Below, piece by piece: positions 52,304-63,863 of a stretch of 64,000 nt of DNA. The position numbers and the translations under genes are program-made. The notes beneath the pieces were generated by a model. It worked only from the letters and a program-made list of their open reading frames with translations, was not told the origin of the DNA and made no database searches. Source of the stretch: Micromonospora sp. MH99. GTDB taxonomy: Bacteria > Actinomycetota > Actinomycetes > Mycobacteriales > Micromonosporaceae. The stretch is taken from contig NZ_MUZA01000011.1 in assembly GCF_021442385.1 (NCBI RefSeq), forward strand, positions 1-64,000, written 5' to 3'. Each line of letters starts with the position of its first letter. Position 1 is the first letter of the stretch.

Positions 52304-53320
52304 GTGGGCTCCGACAACGGCCGAAACGTCACCATCGCGATGATCGCGCGACTGGCCGGTGTGTCAGTGCCCACGGTCTCCCGGGTCATCAACGGTCGCT
52401 CCGACGTCGCTCCCGAGACCCGGGAGCGCGTCGAGCGACTGCTCAACCACCACGGTTACCGCCGCCGCACCCAGGCCCGGCGGACCGAGGCCGCGCTGAT
52501 CGACCTGGTCTTCAACGACCTGGACAGTCCGTGGGCCGTGGAGATCATCCGCGGGGTGGAGGACGTCGCCCGCGCGAGTGGCGTCGGCACCGTCGTCTCG
52601 GCCATCCACTGGCGCATCTCCTCGGCCAAACAGTGGCTGGACAACATGCGGACCCGATCCACCGAGGGCGTCATCTTCGTGACCTCGATGGTGAACCCGC
52701 CTTTGCAGGCGGAGCTGCGCCGGCTGCACCTGCCGGTGGTCATCATCGACCCCGCCGGTGTCGACCCGCAGGAGTCGCCCACCATCGGCGCCACCAACTG
52801 GGCGGGCAGCCTGAGCGCCAACCAGTACCTGCTCGGCCTCGGGCACCGCCGCATCGGCTTCATCGCCGGACCACCACACCTGATGTGCAGCCGGGCCCGG
52901 ATGGACGGGTACCGCGCGGCGCTCGGCGCCGCCGGCGTCGCCGTCGACGACGCCCTGATCAGGCCCGGCAACTTCTACCACGAGGCCGGCTTCACCTCGG
53001 GTACGCAACTACTCGCCCTGCCCGACCCACCGACCGCCATCTTCGCCTCCAGCGACCAGATGGCGCTCGGCGTCTACGAGGCCGTCCGCAAACGCGGCCT
53101 GCGGGTGCCCGACGACGTCAGCGTGGTCGGTTTCGACGACCTGCCGGAGGTCCGCTGGTGCTCCCCGCCGCTGACCACGGTCCGCCAGCCCCTGGCCGAG
53201 ATGGGCATGCTGGCCGCCCGGACCCTGCTGCGCCTCGCCGGGGGCGAGAAGACCGAGAGCCCGCGCATCGAACTCGCCACCGAACTCGTCGTGCGCGACA
53301 GCGCCGGCCCGCCCCGCTGA
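52304..53320 (+). CDS. LacI-family transcriptional regulator
   Basis: 338 residues from GTG 52304 (AAAGGAG upstream). N-terminal HTH: VTIAMIARLAGVSVPTVSRV then INGRSDVAPETRERV. The periplasmic-binding-fold ligand domain is complete (GVIFVTSMVNPPL, GHRRIGFIAGP, VVGFDDLPEVRWCSPPLTTV). It closes the importer operon and is the obvious regulator of it and of the divergent GH43 gene. The repeated TGAAASTTCCGGA words are probable sites. Confidence 0.93.
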   Translation: MGSDNGRNVTIAMIARLAGVSVPTVSRVINGRSDVAPETRERVERLLNHHGYRRRTQARRTEAALIDLVFNDLDSPWAVEIIRGVEDVARASGVGTVVSAIHWRISSAKQWLDNMRTRSTEGVIFVTSMVNPPLQAELRRLHLPVVIIDPAGVDPQESPTIGATNWAGSLSANQYLLGLGHRRIGFIAGPPHLMCSRARMDGYRAALGAAGVAVDDALIRPGNFYHEAGFTSGTQLLALPDPPTAIFASSDQMALGVYEAVRKRGLRVPDDVSVVGFDDLPEVRWCSPPLTTVRQPLAEMGMLAARTLLRLAGGEKTESPRIELATELVVRDSAGPPR

Positions 53321-53354
53321 CCGCACGATCGTCGCGGCACGCCGCCTGCTGCGC

Positions 53355-54059
53355 TCAGGCGTCGCGCAGGGCGTCGTCGACACCCGTCTCGCGGCGACCG
53401 AGGTGAGCGGGCTCCCGGCCCGACAACACGTCCACCGCGGCCTTCAGGCAGGCGCCGGTCTCGCGCAGCGAACCGAACCGCCACGTCGTCGCGTACCGCT
53501 TCGCGCTGTCGTCGCCCACCCCCTGGGCGTCGATGCCGAGCCGCCGACACAACGCCACGGCCCGGGGCAGATGGAACGACTGCGTCACGACCGTCGCCCG
53601 TTGCACGCCGAAGATCTGCCGGGCCCGTGCGCAGGAGTCGTACGTGTCGAAGCCGGCGTAGTCGAGGACCACCTTGCGCGCCGGCACCCCCCGGTCGACC
53701 AGCCAGCGCAGCATCGCCTCCGGCTCGTTGTAGTCGGCGTTCATGTTGTCGCCGGACACCAGGATCGCGCCCACCCGGCCGGAGCCGAACAACCGCCGGG
53801 CGATCTCCAACCGGGCGGCGAGGACCGGCGAGGGCGTACCGTCGGCGTCCACCTTGGTGCCGAGCACCAGGGCGACCGGCGCCGCCGGCACGTCGGCTTC
53901 GCTGAAGAGGTGGCCGTCCGACTCGTCGCGGACCCACGACACGCTGGCCACGGTGCCGCCGGCCAGGACCACCGCACCCACCACCAGAACCAAGAGGGTA
54001 CGACGGACGAGCCGCCGGTGCTCCCCGTACCACCGCGCCACACCGAAACGTCCCCGCAT
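53355..54059 (-). CDS. SanA/YdcF-like DUF218 membrane-anchored protein
   Basis: 234 residues from ATG 54059. One N-terminal TM helix (TLLVLVVGAVVLAGGTVASV) is followed by a DUF218 domain: VALVLGTKVDADGTPSPVLA, ILVSGDNMNADYNEPEAM, VVLDYAGFDTYDSCARA, VVTQSFHLPRAVALCRRLG. The family includes SanA (vancomycin exclusion at high temperature) and ElyC, envelope-maintenance proteins of uncertain chemistry. It stands alone between the LacI operon and the two-component system. Confidence 0.88.
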   Translation of the reverse strand: MRGRFGVARWYGEHRRLVRRTLLVLVVGAVVLAGGTVASVSWVRDESDGHLFSEADVPAAPVALVLGTKVDADGTPSPVLAARLEIARRLFGSGRVGAILVSGDNMNADYNEPEAMLRWLVDRGVPARKVVLDYAGFDTYDSCARARQIFGVQRATVVTQSFHLPRAVALCRRLGIDAQGVGDDSAKRYATTWRFGSLRETGACLKAAVDVLSGREPAHLGRRETGVDDALRDA

Positions 54060-54083
54060 TCGGGCGAGACTAGTCCGGCCCGC

Positions 54084-54689
54084 TCAGAGCCAGCCGTTGG
54101 CCCGTGCGGTGCGGGCGGCCTCGATGCGGTTGCGGGTGCCGGTCTTTCCGATCGCGGCGGAGAGGTAGTTGCGCACGGTGCTCTCCGACAGGTGCAGCCC
54201 GGCGGCCATGTCCGCGACGGTTGCCCCGTCGACGGCGGCGGCGAGCACGTCGCGTTCCCGGTCGGTGAGCGGGTTCGGGCCGGCCGCGAGGGCCGCGGCG
54301 GCCAGTGCCGGGTCGATCACCCGCTCGCCGGCCAGGACCCGTCGGACGGCCACCGCCAGCTCCTGCACCGGCCCGTCCTTGACGAGGAAGCCGTGGGCGC
54401 CGGCCTCCATCGCCCGGCGCAGGTAGCCGGGCCGCCCGAAGGTGGTGAGGATCAGCACCCGGCAGGAGGGCAGCTGGTCGCGCAGCGCGGCGGCGGTGTC
54501 GAGGCCGCTGCCGTCGGGCATCTCGATGTCCAGGAGCGCCACGTCGGGACGTACCCGCAGAGCCACCTCCGTTGCCTGCGCCCCGGTCGCGGCCTCGGCG
54601 ACCACCTCGATGTCGGGTTCGAGGTTCAACAGCAGGGCCAACGCCCCGCGCATCATGCCCTGATCCTCGGCGAGCAGCAGTCGGATCAC
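54084..54689 (-). CDS. NarL/FixJ-family response regulator
   Basis: 201 residues from GTG 54689, overlapping the kinase stop (GTGA). Receiver: LLAEDQGMMRGAL, phospho-acceptor Asp in VALLDIEMPDGSG (about 54), LTTFGRP, FLVKDGP. C-terminal LuxR-type HTH (about 137-200): LTDRERDVLAAAVDGATVAD, LHLSESTVRNYLSAAIGKTG. It is the last gene of the operon ABC ATPase, ABC permease, kinase, regulator, and very likely controls that transporter. Confidence 0.93.
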   Translation of the reverse strand: MIRLLLAEDQGMMRGALALLLNLEPDIEVVAEAATGAQATEVALRVRPDVALLDIEMPDGSGLDTAAALRDQLPSCRVLILTTFGRPGYLRRAMEAGAHGFLVKDGPVQELAVAVRRVLAGERVIDPALAAAALAAGPNPLTDRERDVLAAAVDGATVADMAAGLHLSESTVRNYLSAAIGKTGTRNRIEAARTARANGWL

Positions 54690-55852
54690 CGCGTCCACCG
54701 TCCCGTGGGGGAGTGGGGGATCCGGGCGGTGAGCAGCAGGCCCCCACCGCGCGCCGGGCCGACGTGCAGCGTCCCACCGGCCTGCGCCAACCGCTCGGCG
54801 AGGCCACGCAGACCGTTGCCGAACTGCGGACGACCGCCCACCCCGTCGTCGCGGATGGTCAGCACTGCCTCGTCGGCGTCGGAGGTGACGTCGACATCGC
54901 ACCGCGACGCCCGGCTGTGCCGCACCACGTTCGTCACCCCTTCCCGCAGCACCCAGCCGAACGCGTCGTCCGCCTCCACGCTGAGCGGGCGGCCGACGTC
55001 GGACACGCTGACGGTGATCCCGACGTCGGCCAGGGCCGTCCGGACGCCGTCGAGTTCCCGCGCGAAGCTGCGCTCCCGATAGCCGGTGACCGCCTCGCGG
55101 ACCTCGGTGAGTGCCGTCCGTCCGATCCGCTCGATGTCCGCCGCCTCCGCCGCGGCCCGCTGTAGGTCCGTCGGCGCGAGCCGGCGTACGACCTCCGCCT
55201 TCACGACCACCAGGGACAGCGTGTGGCCCAGCAGGTCGTGCAGGTCCCGGGCGAAGCGCAGCCGTTCCTGCTCCACCGCCGTGCGGGCCAGCTCCCGTTG
55301 GGTGCGGCGCAGCTCCTCGACCAGTCGGGCCGTCCGGGCGAACGCCAACGTCAGGGCGCCCGCGAGCACCGTGATCAGCGCCATCTGGGCGGTGTCGGTG
55401 GCCGACGCCCGGTCCACCACACCGATGATCACGACGGCGGCGGCAGATCCGCCCACCCAGGCGAACCCCCAGGCCACCCGCACGAAACCGACCGCGCCGG
55501 CCGTGGCGACGTACAGGAGCAGGACCAGCCACCCCTCCGGGCCGCCGGCGTACGCGAGGGCGACCCCGACCCCGAGCAGCGCGAAGGCGACCAGCCCGGC
55601 GTGGTGCACCGCCGGTCGGACGACCAGGTCGGCCACGGGCACGGCCACCAGCGCGAGATAGAGCAGCGCGAAGGCGGCCAGCCCCACCGTCGCCGGAGTC
55701 GCGGGGTGCACCTGCCCGCGCACGATCGCGGCGGCCGGCGTCAGCAGCAGCCACAGCCAGAGGGTGTGGGCCGCGACGAGCACGAACCCACGAGGGTTCC
55801 GGCTGAGCGCGGCGGCCCCGGACGACATGCTGGACACCGTATCGAGGGTCAC
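54686..55852 (-). CDS. NarL-type sensor histidine kinase (HisKA_3)
   Basis: 388 residues from GTG 55852, which overlaps the permease stop by 4 bases; ATG 55828 is 8 codons inside. Five or six TM helices (about 20-165) form the sensor, with no large extracellular domain, as in intramembrane-sensing or DesK-like kinases. The dimerisation motif is FARDLHDLLGHTLSLVVVKA, with the phospho-His in DLHD. The ATPase has an N-box (VLREGVTNVVRHS) and G boxes (IRDDGVGG, GNGLRGLAERLAQAGG). Confidence 0.9.
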   Translation of the reverse strand: MTLDTVSSMSSGAAALSRNPRGFVLVAAHTLWLWLLLTPAAAIVRGQVHPATPATVGLAAFALLYLALVAVPVADLVVRPAVHHAGLVAFALLGVGVALAYAGGPEGWLVLLLYVATAGAVGFVRVAWGFAWVGGSAAAVVIIGVVDRASATDTAQMALITVLAGALTLAFARTARLVEELRRTQRELARTAVEQERLRFARDLHDLLGHTLSLVVVKAEVVRRLAPTDLQRAAAEAADIERIGRTALTEVREAVTGYRERSFARELDGVRTALADVGITVSVSDVGRPLSVEADDAFGWVLREGVTNVVRHSRASRCDVDVTSDADEAVLTIRDDGVGGRPQFGNGLRGLAERLAQAGGTLHVGPARGGGLLLTARIPHSPTGRWTR

Positions 55853-56580
55853 CGGCGGGCGGTGGACCGCCGGTACGCCCAGGCCGAGAGGCCCAGGAAC
55901 GCCACGGTCCACCCCGCGAGCACGGCGAGCCCGGACGGGGTGGGTGCCAGACCGGCGGCCGAGCGCCATCCGAGTTCCGCGAACCGGTACGTCGGCAGGG
56001 CGTGTGCCAGGTGACGCAGCACGGCGGGAAAATACGCCACGGGCACGAGCAGGCCGCCGAGCACCGACAGGCCGAGAAAGACGAGGAAGTTGACCGACTG
56101 GGCGAACTGCGGGGTGAGGCCGTACCCGATGGCGAGCCCGAGCAGCGCGAACGGCACCGTGCCCACCCACATCAGCAGCAGCAGCGCCGCCCACCGGCCG
56201 GCGCCCAGCTCGACGTGGTGCTGGATCCGTCCGGCGCAGCCGACCGCCAGCACCGACGGCACGCCGCTGAGCGTGCAGACCAGGGCCTTCGCGCTCACCG
56301 CCTGCCAGGCGGGCAGCGGAGTGACACGCAGCTGGCGCAGCCAACCCGACGCGCGCTCGTGGGCGACCGACGCGCCCACCGAGAGCACACCCGCCACCGC
56401 GCCGTAGCCGGCCAGGCCGACCATGAGGGCGGCGGCGGCGTCGACGCCCTCCAGCCGGTCGTCGCCGGGGCCCACCGACGAGAAGATGACGTACGTGACC
56501 ACCGGTGAGAGGACGGTGAACAGCAGCAGCCGTGGGTCGCGGGCCAGCCGGCGCAGTTCGAATCGCAGGTACGCGCGCAT
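55849..56580 (-). CDS. ABC-2 type exporter permease
   Basis: 243 residues from ATG 56580, one base after the ATPase stop. The cytosolic N-terminus FELRRLARDPRLLLFTVLSP is typical of ABC-2 permeases, followed by six TM helices. ASVAHERASGWLRQLRVTPLP near residue 75 is the conserved ABC-2 cytosolic segment. It forms the export channel with the ATPase encoded upstream. Confidence 0.9.
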   Translation of the reverse strand: MRAYLRFELRRLARDPRLLLFTVLSPVVTYVIFSSVGPGDDRLEGVDAAAALMVGLAGYGAVAGVLSVGASVAHERASGWLRQLRVTPLPAWQAVSAKALVCTLSGVPSVLAVGCAGRIQHHVELGAGRWAALLLLMWVGTVPFALLGLAIGYGLTPQFAQSVNFLVFLGLSVLGGLLVPVAYFPAVLRHLAHALPTYRFAELGWRSAAGLAPTPSGLAVLAGWTVAFLGLSAWAYRRSTARR

Positions 56581-56581
56581 G

Positions 56582-57475
<894 letters not shown>

Positions 57476-57569
57476 GCCCGTCACGCTATGCAGGCTCCGG
57501 CGGCGCGGGCAGAGCCACCGGTACGCGGTCGGCCAGGACATTTGTCCCGCGGATGGCCGTCCGTCCACT

Positions 57570-57645
57570 GTGCGGCCGGGTCGGGTCGCCGATCCCCGGG
57601 GGACCGCGGGCCCGACCCCGGACGGATCTCGGGGCCGGGCCGCAC
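57570..57645 (-). terminator. Two-part hairpin after the esterase gene
   Basis: GTGCGGCC (57570-57577) with GGCCGCAC (57638-57645), enclosing GGGTCGGG (57578-57585) with CCCGACCC (57611-57618). The stem lies 16 bases beyond the esterase stop on the minus strand. Confidence 0.55.
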
Positions 57646-57660
57646 GGTCGGGCTACCGCG

Positions 57661-59358
<1,698 letters not shown>

Positions 59359-61425
59359 ATGCGCAAACCGATCCGCCGTGCGGCGCTCCTGGCGGGCGTG
59401 CTGCTCGCCGCGACCGCACTCCCCGGCATCGACCCACCCAACGCCAGCGCGGCAGCCGATCCCGACACCGTCGCCGTGACCGTGAACGCCCGCGCCGGGC
59501 TGGCGCGGGTGTCCGACACCGCGTTGGGCGTCAACCACGCCATCTGGGACCAGAACCTGGGCACCGCCGAGACGTCCGACCTGCTGCGCGACGCCGGTGT
59601 GCAGATGATGCGCTATCCCGGCGGCTCGTACGCCGACATCTACCACTGGAAGGACCACACCGCGCCCGGTGGGTACGTCGCCCCGGACACCGACTTCGAC
59701 ACGTTCATGGCGGCGGTCAGGCGGGTCGGCGCCCAACCGATGATCATCGCGAACTACGGCACCGGTACGCCGGCCGAGGCCGCCGACTGGGTGCGCTACG
59801 CCAACGTGACCAAGGGCTACGGCGCGAAGTACTGGACGGTCGGCAACGAGAACTACGGCAACGGCCATTACGGGTCGGCGTGGGAGGCGGACGACCACCC
59901 GGACAAGAGCGCCAGCCAGTACGCGCGGCTGGTCGTCGAGTACGCCGACGCGATGAAGGCGGTCGACCCGAGCATCAGGGTGGGCGCGGTGCTCACGATG
60001 CCGGGGAACTGGCCGGACGGGATCACCGCCGGCAGCGACCCCGGCTCCTGGAACCAGACGGTGCTCTCAATCGCCGGCCCGAAGATCGACTTCGTGGACG
60101 TGCACTGGTACCCGGGTGGCACCGCCGCCGAGTCGCTGACCCGCACCAACCAGCTCCCGGACGCGACGTACCTGCTCCGGCAGCAGCTCAGCAGGTACGC
60201 GGGCCCGAACGCCGATCGGATCGGCATCAGCTTCACCGAGCTGAACGTCGGCGCCGGCCAGAACACCCAGCCCGGGGCGCTGTTCCTGGCCGACGCGTAC
60301 AGCGGGCTGCTGGAGAACGGCGTCTTCACCGCCCAGTGGTGGAACGTGCACAACGGCATCGGCACCGTGAGCGAGGTGGCGGGCCAGACCGACTACGGCG
60401 ACTTCGGCATGCTGTCCAGCGGCGGCTGCACGGCGGACGGTTCGGTGTGCGAGCCGCCGTTGAACACGCCGTTCGCGCCGTACCACGCTCTGACGATGAT
60501 GAAGCTCTTCGCGAAGACCGGCGACCAGTTCGTGCGCGCCGGCACCGACGAGCCACTGGTCAGCGCGCACGCCGCCCGGCGGGGCAACGGCGACCTGGCC
60601 GTGCTGCTGATCAACAAGGACCCGGAGGCGGCCCACGACGTCGCCATCGACTACGCCGGGTTCACGCCGTCGACGGCCGCGCCGACGGTGTCCACCCTCA
60701 CCAACGGCGCGACGGGCATCGCCACCGACCAGTCCGGCTCGGCGACCAGCCGGACGCTGCCGCCGTACTCGCTGACGACGCTCGTGCTGCGCCCGGCCGG
60801 CACGACCGCCGGGCGGCCGTCGGCCCCGGGCCAGCCCACCGCCAGCGGGGTCACCGACCGGGGCGCGACGATCACCTGGCCGGCGGCCACCGCCGGCAGC
60901 AGCCCGATCGCCAAGTACGAGGTGTACCGGCAGAACGGTGCGGTCAGCGAGCAGCTCGGCGAGACGGCGACGACGTCGTTCACGGTCGGCAACCTGGTGC
61001 CGGGCAGCAGGTACACCGTCAACGTGCTGGCCCGTGACACGGCCGGCCGGGTGTCCTGGGCCTCACCGCCGTTGACGTTCGCCACCGGCAGCCCGGCGAC
61101 CAGCGCGTGCACGGTCCGCTTCACCGCCGCCAACGACTGGGGCAACGGCTACATCGGGGGCGTCGAGATCACCAACAACGGGACGAAGCCGATCACCGGT
61201 TGGACGCTCACCTGGACCTGGCCGACCGGCTGGCAGCAGGTGAGCAGCGGCTGGAGCGCCGGCTGGGAGCAGGTCGGCACGGCAGTGCGCGTCACGCCGA
61301 CCGACGACAACCGGCAGATCGCTCCGGGCGCGAGCGTGAGCGCCGGCTTCGTCGGCGCCTACAGCGGGCCGAACGTGCTGCCCACGGCGTTCACCCTCAA
61401 CGGCACCGTCTGCACGAGCGGCTGA
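59359..61425 (+). CDS. Secreted arabinofuranosidase-like glycosidase with FN3 and CBM2
   Basis: 688 residues from ATG 59359 (AAAGGA upstream). The signal ends near NASAAADP (residue about 33). A TIM-barrel plus beta-sandwich catalytic region (about 40-480) contains MMRYPGGSYADIYHWKD, MIIANYGTG and TVGNENYGNG, whose Glu in the GNE motif is the likely acid/base of clan GH-A arabinofuranosidases (GH51-like). ISFTELNVGAG may hold the nucleophile Glu. A fibronectin type III domain (about 484-575) and a CBM2 cellulose-binding domain (about 582-688: CTVRFTAANDWGNGYIGGVE, TLNGTVC) follow. It acts outside the cell on arabinoxylan-like material bound to cellulose. The exact GH family is inferred. Confidence 0.85.
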   Translation: MRKPIRRAALLAGVLLAATALPGIDPPNASAAADPDTVAVTVNARAGLARVSDTALGVNHAIWDQNLGTAETSDLLRDAGVQMMRYPGGSYADIYHWKDHTAPGGYVAPDTDFDTFMAAVRRVGAQPMIIANYGTGTPAEAADWVRYANVTKGYGAKYWTVGNENYGNGHYGSAWEADDHPDKSASQYARLVVEYADAMKAVDPSIRVGAVLTMPGNWPDGITAGSDPGSWNQTVLSIAGPKIDFVDVHWYPGGTAAESLTRTNQLPDATYLLRQQLSRYAGPNADRIGISFTELNVGAGQNTQPGALFLADAYSGLLENGVFTAQWWNVHNGIGTVSEVAGQTDYGDFGMLSSGGCTADGSVCEPPLNTPFAPYHALTMMKLFAKTGDQFVRAGTDEPLVSAHAARRGNGDLAVLLINKDPEAAHDVAIDYAGFTPSTAAPTVSTLTNGATGIATDQSGSATSRTLPPYSLTTLVLRPAGTTAGRPSAPGQPTASGVTDRGATITWPAATAGSSPIAKYEVYRQNGAVSEQLGETATTSFTVGNLVPGSRYTVNVLARDTAGRVSWASPPLTFATGSPATSACTVRFTAANDWGNGYIGGVEITNNGTKPITGWTLTWTWPTGWQQVSSGWSAGWEQVGTAVRVTPTDDNRQIAPGASVSAGFVGAYSGPNVLPTAFTLNGTVCTSG

Positions 61426-61434
61426 CACCGCCGC

Positions 61435-61488
61435 GATGAGCGTGATGCCTGTGCGTCATCTAGATGACGCACAGGCATCACGCTCATC
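61435..61488. terminator. Perfect 54-base palindrome, bidirectional terminator
   Basis: Two 27-base arms are exactly complementary around a CTAG centre. It sits between the convergent glycosidase gene (ending 61425) and the VWD/metallopeptidase gene (ending 61512), so it can terminate both. No mismatch was found in the arms. Confidence 0.85.
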
Positions 61489-61511
61489 AGGACAGGAACT
61501 GCCCGCCATGG

Positions 61512-63863
61512 TCAGCCCGCCTGTCGTACGGTCACCGTGGCCGACCCGGTGTCGTCCGCCCACGGGTCGAGAACCAGGGTGTACGTGCCCTTCTTCGGCA
61601 GCGGGCCCGCCTCGAACCTGCCGCTGCCGCCGATCACACAACCGGTGGCCAACGTCGCACCGTCCGGACCGTTCAGCAGCAGGATTCCGCACCTGTCGGA
61701 CAGGCTGGCGCCGGTCACCTCGACGGTGACGCGGCGACCGGCGTCGGCGGGGAACCGCAGCCGGCTCACCGCGCCCGGCCGGCCGACGGTCAGCGTGACG
61801 GCCCGCCCGTCCGCGACGGTGTCGGCCTGCTCGTCGTGCGCGTCGCGCAGCCGCACGTCCGCCCAGCCGGTGTCGGTGGAGGTCCCGTCGACCTCCAGGA
61901 CGTAGCGGCCCGTCGCCGGTAGGACGAACCCGTCCACGTAGCCCTGGCCGCCGATCACGCAGCCGGTGGCCACCTCCACTCCCGCCGGGTCGCGCAGGCC
62001 CAGCACGCCGCACCGGTCCGGCAGGGTGGCGGCGGTGACCTGGAGGAAGACCTTCTGGCCGGCACGCCCGTCGAACGCCAGGCGGCTCACCGCCCCCGGT
62101 TGGGCGAGCGTCGCCCGCACCGCCGGCCCGTCCAGCGTGAGTGTCTTCTCCTCGTCGGTGACGGTGACGACCCGTACCGTCGCGCGGCCCAGGTCGGCGT
62201 CGGCCGGGTCGAGCACCACCTGGTGGTCGCCGGTCTCGGTGAGCGTGGTGGTGTCGATGAAGCCGACACCGGAGATGACGCAGCCGGTCGCCAGTTGACG
62301 CCCCTGCGGGTCGAGCAGCAGCAGGATGCCGCACCGGTCCGGCGTGGTGGCGGCCGGCACCTCGACGAAGATCTTCTGACCGGCGCGGCCGGGCACCTTC
62401 AGGGCGGCGGTGGCACCGGGTCGGGTGACCTCCAGGGTGACGTCACCGACGCCGGGGACGTCCCGCTGGGCCCGCGCGGCGTCGGTGGCGAACGCGACCT
62501 GTCCGGTGAGGGCGACGTCGAGCGTGCAGTCGGCGAGGGTCCGCGGGTCGGTGACGCCGGCCCGCCGGCAGACGAGTTCGGCGGTGGCCCGGTTGGGCAG
62601 GTCGCCGACGGTGAGCAACCGGTCGGGGAAGCGCCGGTCGGTGAACGTGCCGGTGTCCTGACCCGGTTCGTAGTCGAACAGCGACCGGGGGGCCGCGACG
62701 CGCCAACTGTCGGCGAAGCCGGGGTAGAGCGCCTCGAACGTGGGCGGCTGGGCCACCCGCTTACCGTCGCGGACGGTCAGATCGTCGCCCGGGTCACCGT
62801 CGTGGTCACCGAGCAGACCCTCCAACGTCCCGGCCCGGGCGTCCGGAGCGCTGACGCTCACGCTCAGCCCCCACACGCCGAGGGGGTGCGCGGTGAGCCG
62901 GGTGCCGTCCGGCCAGTCCGCCGTCACCGTGCCGTCCCACCAGGTGGTGACCGTGCCGCCGTGCGGGAGCTTCGTCCCGGTCGGCGCGACGATCGCCGGT
63001 GCGCCGTTCACCCGGACGACCGGGCCGCCGGGCGTCGCGTACACGGTGACCCGGTCGCCGCGCACCCGTGCCGCGACCGCGGAGTTGACGGCCACCGTCG
63101 AGCTGGCCGGGAACATCGTCTGTCGGGTCTGGACCTCGAAGTCGTCGGTCGTCGAGCGGCTGAGCACGAACTCCCCGGCGGCCTGGAAGTCGTACCGGAG
63201 GCCGTCGTAGGTCAGCAGGTGCGGGTCACCGTTGCTGTTCGCGCAGCGGTAGCCCTTGCCGATCACGGAGATCGAACAACCCCCGCCCGAGGGCGGTCGC
63301 GGCGCAGGCGGGTCGCAGTCCTTGCCATTCGACGGCAGCTTCATGCCGCTGTACGTCGTGCGCAGCGGCAACCCGGCGCCTGCGCGGTACGCGTTCTCCG
63401 CCAGGACCGCGTGCACCTCGCCGGGATCCACGCCGCTGGCGAACTGGCCGCCCTGGGTGCAGAACTGACCCCGATCGGTGTCGTTGGCCAGGTCGAGAGC
63501 GTGGTTCATCTCGTGGATGAGGGTGGCGCACTGGTCCTCGGTGAAGTCCTTCCCCTCGCCCGGCAACGCGCGCCCGTCGTTCTCCGGCACCCAGTTGATC
63601 TGCACGTCGCTGCCCGGGACGTACGTCGTCGTGTCGCTCTCGTTGCCGACGATGGGCCGGCGCACCTTGATCGTCTTCTTGTGGGCCTGCAACGCGTCGA
63701 GCACCGCGCCGTTGCCCGAGCCGCGGATCTGCCCGACGCAGCCCGCGTACTCCGTCTGCACGTCGGAGTTGACGCTGATCACGGCGGACGCCGACTGGGG
63801 GGCCAGCAGCACCAGCACCCCGGCCAGGACCACGCCCAGACGGATCGCGCGCACGCCGGTCAC
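61512..63863 (-). CDS. Secreted VWD-domain protein with M91-like metallopeptidase motif and three C-terminal repeats
   Basis: 783 residues from GTG 63863, which overlaps the stop of the gene upstream. A Sec signal ends near SASA (residue about 25). Residues about 30-185 contain HEMNHALD near 118 and a following EVHAVLAENAYR, an HExxH zinc-peptidase arrangement like family M91. A VWD domain (about 195-370) has CANSNGDPHLLTYDGLRYDF and GLLGDHDGDPGDDL. From about 478 three repeats of about 108 residues occur, each with GQKxFxxV, DRCGxL and ATGCVI, giving a conserved Cys pair. The combination suggests a surface or secreted adhesive/processing protein. I recognise no named family for the whole. 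Confidence 0.8.
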   Translation of the reverse strand: MTGVRAIRLGVVLAGVLVLLAPQSASAVISVNSDVQTEYAGCVGQIRGSGNGAVLDALQAHKKTIKVRRPIVGNESDTTTYVPGSDVQINWVPENDGRALPGEGKDFTEDQCATLIHEMNHALDLANDTDRGQFCTQGGQFASGVDPGEVHAVLAENAYRAGAGLPLRTTYSGMKLPSNGKDCDPPAPRPPSGGGCSISVIGKGYRCANSNGDPHLLTYDGLRYDFQAAGEFVLSRSTTDDFEVQTRQTMFPASSTVAVNSAVAARVRGDRVTVYATPGGPVVRVNGAPAIVAPTGTKLPHGGTVTTWWDGTVTADWPDGTRLTAHPLGVWGLSVSVSAPDARAGTLEGLLGDHDGDPGDDLTVRDGKRVAQPPTFEALYPGFADSWRVAAPRSLFDYEPGQDTGTFTDRRFPDRLLTVGDLPNRATAELVCRRAGVTDPRTLADCTLDVALTGQVAFATDAARAQRDVPGVGDVTLEVTRPGATAALKVPGRAGQKIFVEVPAATTPDRCGILLLLDPQGRQLATGCVISGVGFIDTTTLTETGDHQVVLDPADADLGRATVRVVTVTDEEKTLTLDGPAVRATLAQPGAVSRLAFDGRAGQKVFLQVTAATLPDRCGVLGLRDPAGVEVATGCVIGGQGYVDGFVLPATGRYVLEVDGTSTDTGWADVRLRDAHDEQADTVADGRAVTLTVGRPGAVSRLRFPADAGRRVTVEVTGASLSDRCGILLLNGPDGATLATGCVIGGSGRFEAGPLPKKGTYTLVLDPWADDTGSATVTVRQAG

